DNA of 64,000 nucleotides from Tanypteryx hageni (taxonomy: Eukaryota; Arthropoda; Insecta; Odonata; Petaluridae). Made by a program: the position numbers and the translations under genes. The notes beneath the pieces were generated by a model. The model saw only the letters and a program-made list of their open reading frames with translations. It was not told the DNA's origin and did not search any database. Every line of letters begins with the position of its first letter. Position 1 is the stretch's first letter. Positions 1 through 11,800 of the stretch are shown here, piece by piece. The stretch covers positions 106,821,172 to 106,885,171 of the forward strand of contig CM054115.1 in assembly GCA_028673005.1 (NCBI GenBank). Reading direction: 5' to 3'.

Positions 1-321
1 AGAAAAGTGTAAATAAGGGTTTTAACTGTATTTCAATTCACTATGCAGGTCATCGGAAAATTCCAATTGATTATTTACTAGGAAGAAGTGTGGACTGCCT
101 AAGTGAAAATTAAAACGAGAAACATTTCATATAGACAACTTCAGTTGGCCTTTTATACTTGTATGTTGAGTTGGAATTAACATTGCCTATGTTACTGATG
201 TGATGTTACTATACATCTTTGTACTGAGTGTCTATTTCGGTTTGTTACAAAAATTAATAGACTTCCTTGCATTTCAAATGTTTTAGGTTCTTATCTACTA
301 TACAGGTGACTGATATGCAGC

Positions 322-392
322 GCCCTTGCGGCATCAAATGGTGAGATATGGAACTGCATGGTATAGGTCGACCAGACTCAAAAGAACCTGCG
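322..392 (-). repeat. Dispersed repeat module, inverted copy at 1620-1660
   Basis: The reverse complement of this stretch contains a block reading TTTTGAGTCTGGTCGACC followed by CTATA. It recurs with one mismatch on the + strand near 1629-1650. The neighbouring block CCATATCTCACCA recurs near 1860-1873. The two halves lie about 200 bp apart in the second locus, so this looks like two broken copies of one dispersed repeat in opposite orientation. Confidence 0.4.
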
Positions 393-2944
393 CCATAACT
401 TACCCCTCCAGTTGGCGCAGCCCCTCTTTCTTCCCCTTTCCACACTACAGCGGCAGTTTCAGCGCGCATATTTGAACGTTTCGATCTCCCCGGTATCATT
501 CTCTTCGAAGTTTTTGTTGATTCTTGATAGTATTTGTTATTTTTATTGTTGCTATACCTATTCGGCATTTCGTTGTTCCTTTAGTTTTTCTTTATTTGTT
601 ATTTTTGTGGTTATTGTTGTTTTTGAATGAAATGACATCTTCATTAAGAAGTACGCCTGTTTCCGGGAGACCATTGAGAGGACAAGCATGGGAGGTTGTG
701 TGCAAAGTAGCTACTTTCTTATGGGAAAGCAAATATATCGGTCTCAAATACAACGTAGTGGAGAGCACAAGTACGGCTACTGGAGTCTAGTTCCATGAAT
801 TTACTTGTGAATTTTCCTCGCATATTTTCATTTGGTCCCTTCAGCTGAGGCTTCCTTTTATTCTCAAAGAGATTGTCCCTTCAACTGAGCCACCTTATAA
901 TCTTTAAAAAGTACCGATTCTGAAAGGTTCTAAATATGAGAACATTCACACACAGCACAATGTAACCTCTCGCTAATGGCAAATATTTTTCACTATTTTA
1001 ACTCATCATGGCTCCTGTGCCTACGCTTTACGCCAGGATTTCTTTCGTTTATTTGTTTATGGCCCCTCCTTTTCAATAGCTAGAATGGCACGTGTTTTCA
1101 GCCTTTTAGAATTCACAGTTTATTGGTTTATCTTTTTGGGTTCAGGGGACATCTGGGACGCAGCGTCGTAACATGTTTCAGAAAGTCTTTTTCATTTTAT
1201 ACACATTTCTCCTGGTAATGGTGAATGAATTCTTTATTAATTGTGGCATTAATTTTATTACTAATGTAATTAAAAAAATACTTAACCGATATTTCATGGA
1301 ATAATATCTACGTACATTCGCAAAATTATATTCGTCTGCTTGGACTTAAGAAATTAAAATATGCATATTTATTATAATAATTGATTTGATACTTGTTACA
1401 GTCCATCATTCAGCAATCAAAAATACTTTATAAACACAACAGATAAATAATTTATCAGAAATCATGAAATATTAAACAGAAAATTCATCGATTATCCCGC
1501 GTGAGAATTTCGTCAGTTAGGCGTGAGCATCCATAAGGTGTGAAGTTATCCAAAGCCGAAATAGTGGGGGTACCCAGTGAGCTCCCGGCATCCTCCTTTG
1601 CTCTGCCCACTTTTGCTAGAAGGGTCTTTTGAGTCCGGTCGACCTATAGTAGCGTATATCCCAACTGCATATCACTTCTACCTAAAAGGAGAAACAGTAT
1701 ATGTTACTGTTCGGGCACACAATCTCCACTGGCATGGAGAGGGTGATATTGGTTTAGTATGGGCGCCGAAGCAGCCTGCACTAGTTAAATCTCCATTCAA
1801 AAAAATACATATACCATTATAAATCAAAATTTAAATGAACAACTATAAACCACATAATTCCATATCTCACCACTTACAGCACCGGCTAGCTCCACATCTC
1901 GCTACCAGCAGGGTGATTTATATTGGGCGCCCATATACCGTATTAGTCCGAATCTAGTTCCTCGCCTATTTCTGAAGCCTCGGTTTTGGAAAAAAGTTTG
2001 AATCCCATTACAGACCTCACTTTTTAGCCTACTTTCCAAAATGGAAAAAGGCTTATAGTTTTGTCGTTGTGTCTGTCTGGCCATCCCCCTATTAACTTTT
2101 GAACCAATAGACCGATTTTCATGAAACTTGGTGGAAATCTCTTGCTACATGGGCAGAGCTCCTGAGGATAGTTTTTGTTGTGAATATTGAAGTCGCGGGT
2201 TCGATTCCAGGGACTATCCTTCCCATTTGATTTACATGGGAAATCTGCAATCCATCATGCAGGGTAATTTCTTCTTTCACATTAAAATATCTTAGAATTG
2301 TAATATCGGAGCGAGTTTTGTACTACTCGGAGGAAAGGAATGAAGATTTTAATTTTTATAGTAGAATTTTGCTAATCGATTGTATTTCTTAGAATTTCGT
2401 GTAAATACTGGCAATTTTGCAGTTTTTATCACTCATTACAAGAGTGTTGCCATAGCAACAACTATTGTTGGACTCAGATTCGGTATATTATAATACGTAC
2501 ACCTGTTATTTTTGCCAGAAATATGCGTGATCAATTTAACATTCCGTTCAAATCTATTTGTAGTATTTTATAACGCTAAATTATGAGATTTGGGAACACA
2601 AAGAGTTACATATCCGCGATGACTTTAAAGCTATTAAAGTCAATATAAGTATTAAATAAATGATTACATGAATAGTTGGTATCATAAGTTGTTTGGATCA
2701 TTTTGTAATATTCTAAAGAACAAGTTTTAATATGTACGAGCAATTTAGTTACAGCTGTCAGTTTACAATGAAATGGTGACATCATGTTTGGCGTGTTATA
2801 GTTGCAGGCATAATTTAAATATGTTACTGGACTAAATTCAAAAATTTTGAAATATGAATGTTATTTAAATTCCATTTGTATCATTCAGATGGCGTTAACA
2901 ATGGCTATTTGAGTACCTAATGCCGGCGGTGATATTTTCGTTTG

Positions 2945-3045
2945 CTTAATTTTTTGGGTGCGAATATTGTCCCCCCCCCCCTTATTTTTCTTACTAATAT
3001 TTTGACCAAAAAGGGGGGGGACTATATTTGAAATAATACGGTAGT
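2945..3045. repeat. Hairpin MITE-like repeat with poly-C and poly-G arms
   Basis: A run of C preceded by AATATTGT is followed about 35 bp later by a run of G followed by ACTATATTTGAAAT. The two sides are imperfect reverse complements, so the segment can fold as a foldback element. A TACGGTAGTA end lies to the right. Family not recognised. Confidence 0.4.
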
Positions 3046-3130
3046 ACATAAGTACCATGTTTTATGTTATCAGCAGTTATATATCAAATTTTAACAAATA
3101 TACTTGGCTGGGAATGGGGTAAATTTAGTT

Positions 3131-3212
3131 ACCGTAAATACCCGTGTATAATGCACACTTTTTTCGAAATATTTGAGTCTAAAATTAGGATGCGTATTAT
3201 GTGAGGGTACAT
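3131..3212. repeat. Short MITE-like foldback
   Basis: Left end TACCGTAAATACCCGTGTAT with AATGCACAC faces a right side GATGCGTATTATGTGAGGGTA. The reverse complement of the right side (TACCCTCACATAATACGCAT) resembles the left end, so this is an approximately 80-bp terminal-inverted-repeat element. Confidence 0.4.
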
Positions 3213-5052
3213 AACCTTCCTATTTCCATTTGACCCCATATTTCCACAATTTCGGCACATTAATTACTGCCCAGGTATCCTCATAATTTTATTGGTGATT
3301 TTTACGAAAAGTAAGATAGTTAAAATTTATAAACTAATTCTATAAACATCGTCATGATCTTATGCATGACATCACCCTACACCGGCGCCCGGTCTGGTGG
3401 TGAGGTACTGGTATTACTTACAATTAGAAACAATGGCAGCTGATGCATTTGAGTATGCGGGGAATTGATGCTTCTTGTAGAACTACCATCAAGTTATCAT
3501 TCCCTACTTTTCTCTCAGCATTCATAAGTGATTTATTCTTGATTCTTAGAGTCTGTAGTTAATTATGATTATTTGCTATTGTTTTTACATGCTCCAGAGT
3601 GTTCTAATAATGGTAAAACCGAAGGTTGGGCGAACCCGTCCACCTCAGGAGTGACAAAAACGTGTAAAAAACTTTGACATAGGATTATTGTCATTCCTTC
3701 ATTTTATTAGCTCTTAACTGGATACTGCAAAAAGCGAATAACCAATTTGGAAATGCTGACTGGTTATTTGGGCAATAATTTTACCTTCATTAAGTTTATG
3801 ATAATCTAATAAGGCAGTTCCAAACATTTTCAATGTGACAAGAACCAAATTGTATCCTGGAACATCGAGTGAGTGCCACTATGCTTTTCAATAAAAGGAA
3901 TGATCATAAAGTAAAACCTACATCAATATATTAATAATGCCCTTCAATACATTTTGAAAGACTGAACAAATTAAATTAATGGTGCTGGGGAACATGATTT
4001 TTAAGCATTGCAGGGGAGCACAGCAATGCTGGCAAGCACCAGGTTGGGAACAAATGAATTTGTCCAGATGGCCTTTTTTGAGGTGGTTTGTTGAATGCAG
4101 ATACTGATAATTGTTATAATTGACTTTGTTAGGGGAAGTGAATGGAAAACTTTAAATGGCTAATTTGTTTAAATGCGAATTTTTCAGAAAAAGCGACATT
4201 GAGAAGACCATTACATATTTAGCTAATTTTTACTTGTTAACATTTAATGATTCCAATTGGTATTAAGTACAAATCATTTATTGAATTTTGGGATATCCAA
4301 AAGTGGTGGTGCTGATAAATTGTTTTAGGTTATGATCTAGAATATGATAGGTTTTCTGATAAGTATGGTGTTACAAATTTTGTACGGATGAAATGCATGC
4401 CATTAGATTGCTTGATTGCAGTTAGTCAGATGGGATACAATAATGCTGAAATTTTTTTATAGGTTATGTATATGGCAACTTCCTAAAGTATTTCATTTTT
4501 GTATGGAAAATAATATTCTTTACTGGTAAATTTGAGGGAAGGTTTTGGATGAACTTGGTGAATCATGAAAAACAAGTGACTATATCAACATTTTTTAAAC
4601 GTTTTTATAGATGTTACCTGTATGCATGTTTTCTATACGATGATTGCAATTTATGCAATTTTGCTAAATTAACAACAGTGGGGTTTCCCTTGACAACAAA
4701 AGCTTTCCACATCCAAAAGAAAATTTGTCAAAAATTCTTGTGCATCAAATTGACATTTAAAAAAGTATTAAGAAAATTAATTTTTATTTTTTAAAGCATT
4801 CTTCAGTTCAGCTTCCAGAATTAAATTATTTTTTGAGTTATTTTATAATGTAAATAAAATATACTCTATATGATATCATTAAGATTACCTGCTTGCTTGG
4901 AAAAACTTAGTTACGTATATGTGTCTTCAACAGGTTTGTGAAAGAAAATATATGGTGGGATTTTGTTGTATTTTTGCTTGAGCTTTTTATACTAATTGAA
5001 TGAGTTAGTCTTACATATAATATTTCTAACATATTGGATTTATTTTCCTTAG

Positions 5053-5388
5053 CTTCCACTCTCCAAACAAGATGCAAGGGAGGCAAAACTGCTTGAGTTG
5101 CGCAAAAAACTTAAGCAAGCCGCACATCTGGCTAAGGGAAAGAAGCCGAAGGTTCCCAAAGAGAAAACAGCAAAGAAGGAGAAACTTATTAAGGGGAAAC
5201 AAGCTGCTGCAGCAGTGAAAGCAAAGTCTTCCAAGAAGAGAGATGCTGCTCAAAAGAAAGATAAACCGAAATCTACCCAACCTGCTAAGGCCGAGGCAAA
5301 ACCTGCCCAGGCTAAACCTGCCCCGGCTAAACCTGCCCAGGCAAAACCTGCCCAGGCTGCTGCTGCCCCTGTCCCTGCCAAGAAGTAA
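5053..5388 (+). CDS. Terminal coding exon of an unidentified Lys/Ala/Pro-rich protein
   Basis: The exon opens after a good 3' splice site (TATTTTCCTTAG at 5041-5052) and stays open for 111 codons to TAA at 5386-5388. The codon before the splice site is TAG, so the frame must enter by splicing. The peptide starts LPLSKQDAREAKLLELRKKL, which looks helical and charged. It continues as a very basic Lys/Ala tail and ends in about six repeats of a K-P-A-Q-A or K-P-A-P-A unit before APVPAKK. Such tails occur in ribosomal proteins, histone H1 and nucleolar proteins, but I could not match it to a specific family. The short 3' UTR, with AATAAA about 50 bp after the stop, would suit a highly expressed housekeeping gene. 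Earlier exons were not found, and the start phase (0) is inferred from the frame. Confidence 0.7.
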   Translation, partial: LPLSKQDAREAKLLELRKKLKQAAHLAKGKKPKVPKEKTAKKEKLIKGKQAAAAVKAKSSKKRDAAQKKDKPKSTQPAKAEAKPAQAKPAPAKPAQAKPAQAAAAPVPAKK

Positions 5389-5434
5389 ATGTGTAATAAT
5401 GTCACATGTTCACTTTGGAATATGTGCAAGGATA

Positions 5435-5534
5435 AATAAAAATGACTGGTTACCCATTTGTTGTTTTCTTGTGAGAAACGTTTCCAACACCTCATTAATA
5501 AATTAAGGCGAAGTTGTGTAACATTCAAAATAAA
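5435..5534 (+). terminator. Polyadenylation signals of the upstream gene
   Basis: AATAAA hexamers occur at 5435-5440 and 5497-5502, with AAATAAAA near 5529. They lie 50-145 bp after the TAA at 5388 and before the Rab8 start, so the upstream transcript probably ends here. Confidence 0.55.
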
Positions 5535-5683
5535 AATGGAACAAATACAAATATATTATCTGTCGAGGCGCAAAGCGTTATCATTGGGGTTTCGGAAGAT
5601 AGCTGAACGGGAGCATTGAAATAAAGCTTGAGGATACGTAATTCGCTTAGCTTTTATTTTCGTTATCAAACGTCCGTTATGAA

Positions 5684-5725
5684 TCACTTCCGGTTTGGTG
5701 TACAAGTCAGTCGAGAGCCAACAAG
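5684..5725 (+). promoter_or_regulatory. Probable Rab8 core promoter: ETS-like site and arthropod initiator
   Basis: CACTTCCGG at about 5686-5694 matches an ETS-type core on the reverse strand (CCGGAAGT). About 13 bp downstream TCAGTC (from 5707) matches the arthropod initiator TCAGTY. If used, it leaves a 5' UTR of only about 17-20 nt before the ATG at 5726, whose context CAAGATGG is favourable. No TATA box is evident. This is inferred from motifs only. Confidence 0.4.
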
Positions 5726-5849
5726 ATGGCAAAGACGTATGACTACTTGTTTAAACTGTTATTAATTGGAGACTCTGGTGTCGGGAAAACTTGTGTATTA
5801 TTTCGATTTTCAGAAGATGCTTTCAATACCACATTCATATCTACAATTG
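5726..5849 (+). CDS. Rab8: Rab8 coding exon 1
   Basis: Encodes residues 1-41 plus the first base of codon 42, including the P-loop and the stretch up to switch I (NTTFISTI). The donor is G|GTAAGA at 5849/5850. Read-through of the donor gives a spurious 69-codon frame that should be ignored. Confidence 0.96.
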
Positions 5850-8800
5850 GTAAGATGAAACTAGTGCATACTTTCCTTGAAATTATTTGTTTTGCCTGCC
5901 TAAAGATCTTTAAATTACGTGGTATAGTTCTGTAATACTTTGTTTTAACTTAAGTAATATCTTACTGATTATCGTATATATAATATATTGCATTCCATAA
6001 GTTGAACCTTGCTCCTCAAGACCTCTGAATCAAACACTTTTGTACAATTAATTAATACCGTCTAGCTCCAAAGGTCAAGTAGAGTGCATAAGAGGACCTC
6101 CCAAAGATAGTGTTAATTCCCTTATAATATTTTTATGAAATTTCAGGAATCGACTTTAAAATTAGAACGATTGAACTCGATGGCAAGAAAATAAAACTTC
6201 AAATTTGGTAAGTAAATATTGATGTTCTTTTCTAATTAACTAGCCCATTATAAAATTTAGCTTGCACTTGAATCGTGTTATTATAAAGATAAAATTAAGA
6301 TACTGCTACTTTCAGTAAGATTTAGTGATTGATGTTGCTGTCCAATTCGTGTTTGTAATTGTAGTGCCACATTTTCCTTGTATTTACGAAATTTGACATT
6401 TTTATTGTTATAAATGTTTCTTCATTAACAAAGATAAAATAAGGCGGAATTTTATTGCTTGAACTTAATGGAACTTTAAAAAAAAATCAACAAACAGCAA
6501 TCTTAATGATCGACAGCGTATTGAAGGATTCGAAATTAAACTTGATAGGAACTACTGTGTTTGTTAAGTAATGCTTAGTTTCCTTATACATATTTTCCAG
6601 CCTCGTTGATCCGCAGTGATTTGGACGATTTAAATATTTTGGATGTTGTCATTTACACATACGGTTGATAATTCGATGCAACGTTTATTATCTTTTATAT
6701 AACTTATGTTTAGTCTTCATATTAATCATCAGGCATCTTTGTTCAATCGCCATTTAATTGGAACATTTTTGAAGAAATGTGCATTTTATTTGATGACTAT
6801 TTGATATCTGCGGTTCATTCTTTCCCGTTAATAGATTAATTGCTTTGTCAGTGCTGTTATTTAGTACTTATTTGTCGAGCTTCATTTCAGTACCATGAGA
6901 TTTTTCTTAAGTGTGTGTATAGTATATATTCACCTAATTCCCTTAATTGTTCGTTTTCCTCCTCGACAATTTTATAGAAGAACTTAATGGACCTTTCCCC
7001 GCATAATTTTTCCAATGTTTTTGCCCCGCGAAAAACGAATCTTGCATATCAGCTCGCAAGGTTATAAAATCAATATTTTCTAACTTGTTAAAATTAATAT
7101 TAGCATCCCTACAAACCCCGCCCCTTGATTCTGAAGTGAGAAATTACCCATTTCATTTCACCGTTGCTGTTTAATTGATAAAAGATCGGCGAAATAAGTG
7201 GGGGAAACTGCGAGTAAATACGTAAAACCTTTGCACTTGACTTGTTTTGATTCAAACCGATTTTATTATATAAAGTCTACAATTGTTGTGTTAAATAATT
7301 TATCATTGCATATGTAGTTTTGTAAGTATAAATTCCTGTGACAACTGCTCAGTGTGTTGACCGTATTCTTCAATAATGACCCAATGACGTTTATATGATC
7401 CTTTCAACAAAATTTTAAAAATATTTTCAATTGCCCTGTTGATCATCTATCGTCATAATATAATATATATATATATAATAATAATCTACCATTCAAGGTT
7501 TTCTGGTTGGTTTCAAGTTAAATATTTTCTCTAAGGGATACTGCTGGTCAGGAAAGATTTAGAACCATTACAACAGCCTATTACCGTGGAGCCATGGGGA
7601 TAATGCTTGTCTATGATGTTACTAATGAAAAGTCATTTGAAAATATAAAGAATTGGATAAGAAATATTGAAGAGAATGCTGCTGCTGATGTTGAGAAGAT
7701 GCTTCTTGGTAACAAGTGTGAACTTAATGAAAAGAGACAGGTCAGTGTGTGCTGTTATGCCTGCTTACTTATTACTGTAATGCTTATCTGGAGGATTGAA
7801 GAAAGTGCATGCAAACAATCATTTAGGCCATAGTTAAAATTATGACACATTACCATAATGAAAATTGGCATAGTATCCATTAGGTTCATGTTTTCTTCAT
7901 TTTTATGATGTCACATCTTTCTCAGGTTAAGGTATAGGTAATGCCAAATGCCTGTGATACCCTTAACTGCAAAAGGCATAGGTAAATTGTTCTTATTGCT
8001 CCAGGCAGTTCTATAGTTTGCCTGTTCTTTAACTATATGTAAAATTACCAAGTCTACGAATCGTTAGAATCTCCGACACATTCATTGGTCTCGCTTTTTG
8101 CTTAATATTTTTAATTCTATTACTCAATGAACAATAAATTTTGTGACATCTACTGCTCCCTCCTGGTGAAGTGGGAGAAACCTCGACCAAGGATTCCTCA
8201 GAAAAGATTGCAACATTACAGGTCAAATTGGTAATACTGTATTATTCCTAATATCTTACTAACATTTCCATGCCATATTATAATTTTTTTAAAACCCTGA
8301 ACACGTTCACACCAGAACGATCTACCAGTGGGTCGCTACTGATATTCTGAAACGATGGAGCAACCAACTGGTTGGTCACCGGGCTTCTTTCAATGGCTGC
8401 TCATTTTAAAAAAGGAAAAATAATTAATAATCAGCGATCCACCACAGAGGAAGGAAATGCATTGACCCATCAGTGCATTTTTACTTTCTCCATACATAGT
8501 ATAGGGGAAAGTATTGTTTTCATGAAAAAACTCAACTTCGAGATTTCAACGGAAATATACGTTTTGACCATTTTCTCGATGATATCTGTGTGTGTGTATG
8601 TGATAGCTCTTATGTGGGTGCTTCAACCCCTCAACGCCATCAGGCGTACTATTACGTCCTGCAAAAACTGTCTAATCGGCCATCAGGCGTACTATTACGT
8701 CCTGCGGCAGCCCTAATTTATTTTATCTTTTGACGCTAGAGACTTCTTTAAATCTAAATAACCTATATATATTTTGAAAGAGGTAGCTTTGTACTTCCTA

Positions 8801-11800
8801 TCTATGTTTGTCCTGTATTTTTTTCTCTTTTAAAAAATATATAATCAACGTTGAATTTTGCGATAGAATTTTCAATTTTGCTATGATATGTTGGTGTTTC
8901 TCCGTATAAAAGTCGCTTTTCAATGTAGCAAGGAACCTTTCCTTGGTGTTTGAAATGCAATGTAGGAACTGTGTATCATTTCAAAGGAGAGCACGTTTTT
9001 TCTCGTCTTTTTTCCTGGTGGAGATATTTGGCTTATGTCATGCGACAAAGGTCTTCGTCGGTATGTAAAGAAAGACAGGAAAACATCTTATGTCTGTCTA
9101 TGCACAGCTTATTACAAATGTATACAATGCAATTGATGAAGAATGGAATTAGGTTGAGTAAAAACATTTCTGTAAACATTCCCTTCCATTACCGTGCGTT
9201 CCTTCGTTCATCGCTTCATAGGAGAGCGTCAACGTCAAAACAGCTGATTTCAAAATCCAAGGCCGACATTCTTCTGATAATTTAGTGCCACACCTCAAAG
9301 AGAGGCATTTTGTGAGAAGGATAATATCTGTCATAATTTTCAAGACCTTTAGGATTTTATTTTAATCTCGACGAAAGTTGCCGGGAATTGAGTATATCTA
9401 TTTGTAAGTATTTGTTTACATATAATATACGTTTAGTTTTGTGATAGAATTTTAGTTTTTACCACAGACCTACGGATTTTCGGTTTTTAAAGTTGACCCA
9501 TAAATACCTGAGGAAAGGGAGCCCACAAAATTGGGTTCTTTTTCTTTGACACTTGAAAGAAGATGAGATCTGTTTTCCTCTTCTGATAAGTGCTTCGCTG
9601 TTGTGCTTGCAGGGCCAAAGCAGCGATGAAGCGAGTAGGCAAGAAAAGGACACGCCAGCAAAAATCACGAAAAGCTCTTCCATATATTTACACAATAGAT
9701 TACTAGAAGTTTTACTAAGCTATAAAGCATTTCTTGCTGAATCCAATTACGCATGTGTAAATTTTCTTAAAATATTTGGGAAGGACCTATAAGCTAAAGT
9801 TTTCCGTGTTTTATACAACGTCATATCTCCCTTTCCAATGAACGAAATGCAACCATTTCTTCTATGTGACTTCTTTAATGACTAAGAATGATGACTGTAT
9901 AACTAAAACGTTTATATTATAAATAAATCATCTTTTAATAAATCAATAATACTACATTTACTTAAAAATTTCCAGTCAAGACATGAAAAAGTTGAGATGC
10001 GTAAAACTTTTCACCTAATTGGTTTAGATGGGTACACTTGCAGAATGAAATAGTTACTAATTTAAGCTATTTTTTATTAAGATTGCACATCAATATCTTC
10101 TATAAATTTTCCGGAAAATTAGCGATTGGTTTACATTCTCTTCTACTCCAACAATCTTTGTATGTAAAATATTTTAGGCAAAATAGATATTTACAAATTT
10201 CATGTCTTTCATAAATCCACAAAAAAATTCAGAAAAATCAAGTGAAAACTTCTAAAGTTATGATTATTTTAATATTTTCGGACGTTTTTGAAATGCAATT
10301 GTGAAAATTTAAAAACCTCATCTGGGCGTACGGGTGGTATTTAATAAATCTCCTCTGGGCTTGAGGGGTTAACTCAAAAACTATTAATTAGCGATTGGTT
10401 TACATTCTCTTCTACTCCAACAATCTTTGTATGTAAAATATTTTAGGCAAAATAGATATTTACAAATTTCATGTCTTTCATAAATCCACAAAAAAATTCA
10501 GAAAAATCAAGTGAAAACTTCTAAAGTTATGATTATTTTAATATTTTCGGACGTTTTTGAAATGCAATTGTGAAAATTTAAAAACCTCATCTGGGCGTAC
10601 GGGTGGGATTTAATAAATCTCCTCCGGGCTTGAGGGGTTAACTCAAAAACTATTAATCAGGTCAACGCAAAATTTTATATTTAACATTTTATAAAAGTTT
10701 TTGGTAAAAATTGGTCAACCGGAAGTGGGTGTTTACTCTCGTCACATCCGTTATTTTGAAATATTTGATAAATGTAAAAATGTGTTGCAATAAAAGTAGT
10801 AGGAAATTTAATTTTTTGTGAATGAGTCATTGGGTATGAATGCAGACACAGTAAACTTGTTGGTCATTGTCAGTATAGACAATAGAATTTTTATATTATT
10901 GTGAAACTCGGTTATAGCGAGATTCAAGGGACCGATGAATATTGCTCGTTATTACCGTTACTTGTTATATCCGTTCGTGTAAATACATAATATTTATTAC
11001 TTGTACTTTTACGAAGTACATTTATCAAGCACATAGATGGAAAAGGGATAATGACAACAGTGTATAACCATAGCGTACGAATAAACGATTAACAATATTT
11101 ATTCAATATATTTATGCACTATGTAATTAATTCACTAGAAAAATAATTTCATCATTAAAAAGTCTTGATATAATACATTATTTTTATTTTTTAAAGAAGT
11201 CTCCCAATGTCGTTTGTTTCAAATTTCTTTTAAGCTGAAATTTATGAACAATGTCTTTCATTTTACTAAGATAAAATCAAAACTCAGGATCGATGTCATT
11301 GGCTTCATAAATCAAAGAAAGTTTTAAAAACAGTTTGTGCCTCTGTGCTCGACACTTCATTAACTGGACACTCACCACCGTCTTCTTCCTTGCTGGCATC
11401 TTCGAAAGCATCGTTTTCTTTAACAGCTTCGAGAATGTCCTCATCTGTTGTTATTTCGGCAGTCACGAGGTCGTTGTCCACGGTCTCATAATCATCCACA
11501 CATGCCAACCCAGTATCCAAGTTGTGTTTCTTTAACCACATTAATAACGGAATATTGTCATCATTTTCTTCTGTGTCTTCCTCAACTTCCATGGGCTTCA
11601 GTCCTGCCTTTTTAAAACAGTTATTGATGGTCTGTGATGTGACCTTATCCCATGCCTCACTCATGAATCAGAGCATCAAGAACAGAAATTGGAATCTTTT
11701 CCTTTCTTTCAATAGATTCTATAGTTTCCAATATTACAAGTTTTCTAAAATAGCATTTAAAGCTTCTAATAACACCTTCATCCATAGATTGGGGAACAGA

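Larger units (their letters stand above)
1..5052. other. Upstream non-coding / repeat region, no gene recognised
   Basis: AT-rich sequence without a recognisable gene. Earlier exons of the gene ending at 5388 should lie here or upstream, but I could not identify them; a short open stretch starting ATG at 3611 has no recognisable product. Recognisable pieces are MITE-like hairpins at 2945-3045 and 3131-3212 and a dispersed repeat module at 322-392, 1620-1660 and 1858-1880. A further stretch at 2040-2270 resembles modules in the Helitron-like element at 38216-39168. From 3213 to 5052 I see nothing beyond AT-rich sequence. Confidence 0.5.

Noticed and set aside
5026..5280. Minus-strand hydrophobic frames opposite the Lys-rich exon
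   Set aside because: Antisense of Lys codons gives Phe/Leu-rich shadows; splice and polyadenylation signals support the + strand.
7594..7833. 79-codon frame starting ATG at 7594
   Set aside because: It is Rab8 exon 3 read through its donor into intron 3; the start is internal Met of the GTPase.
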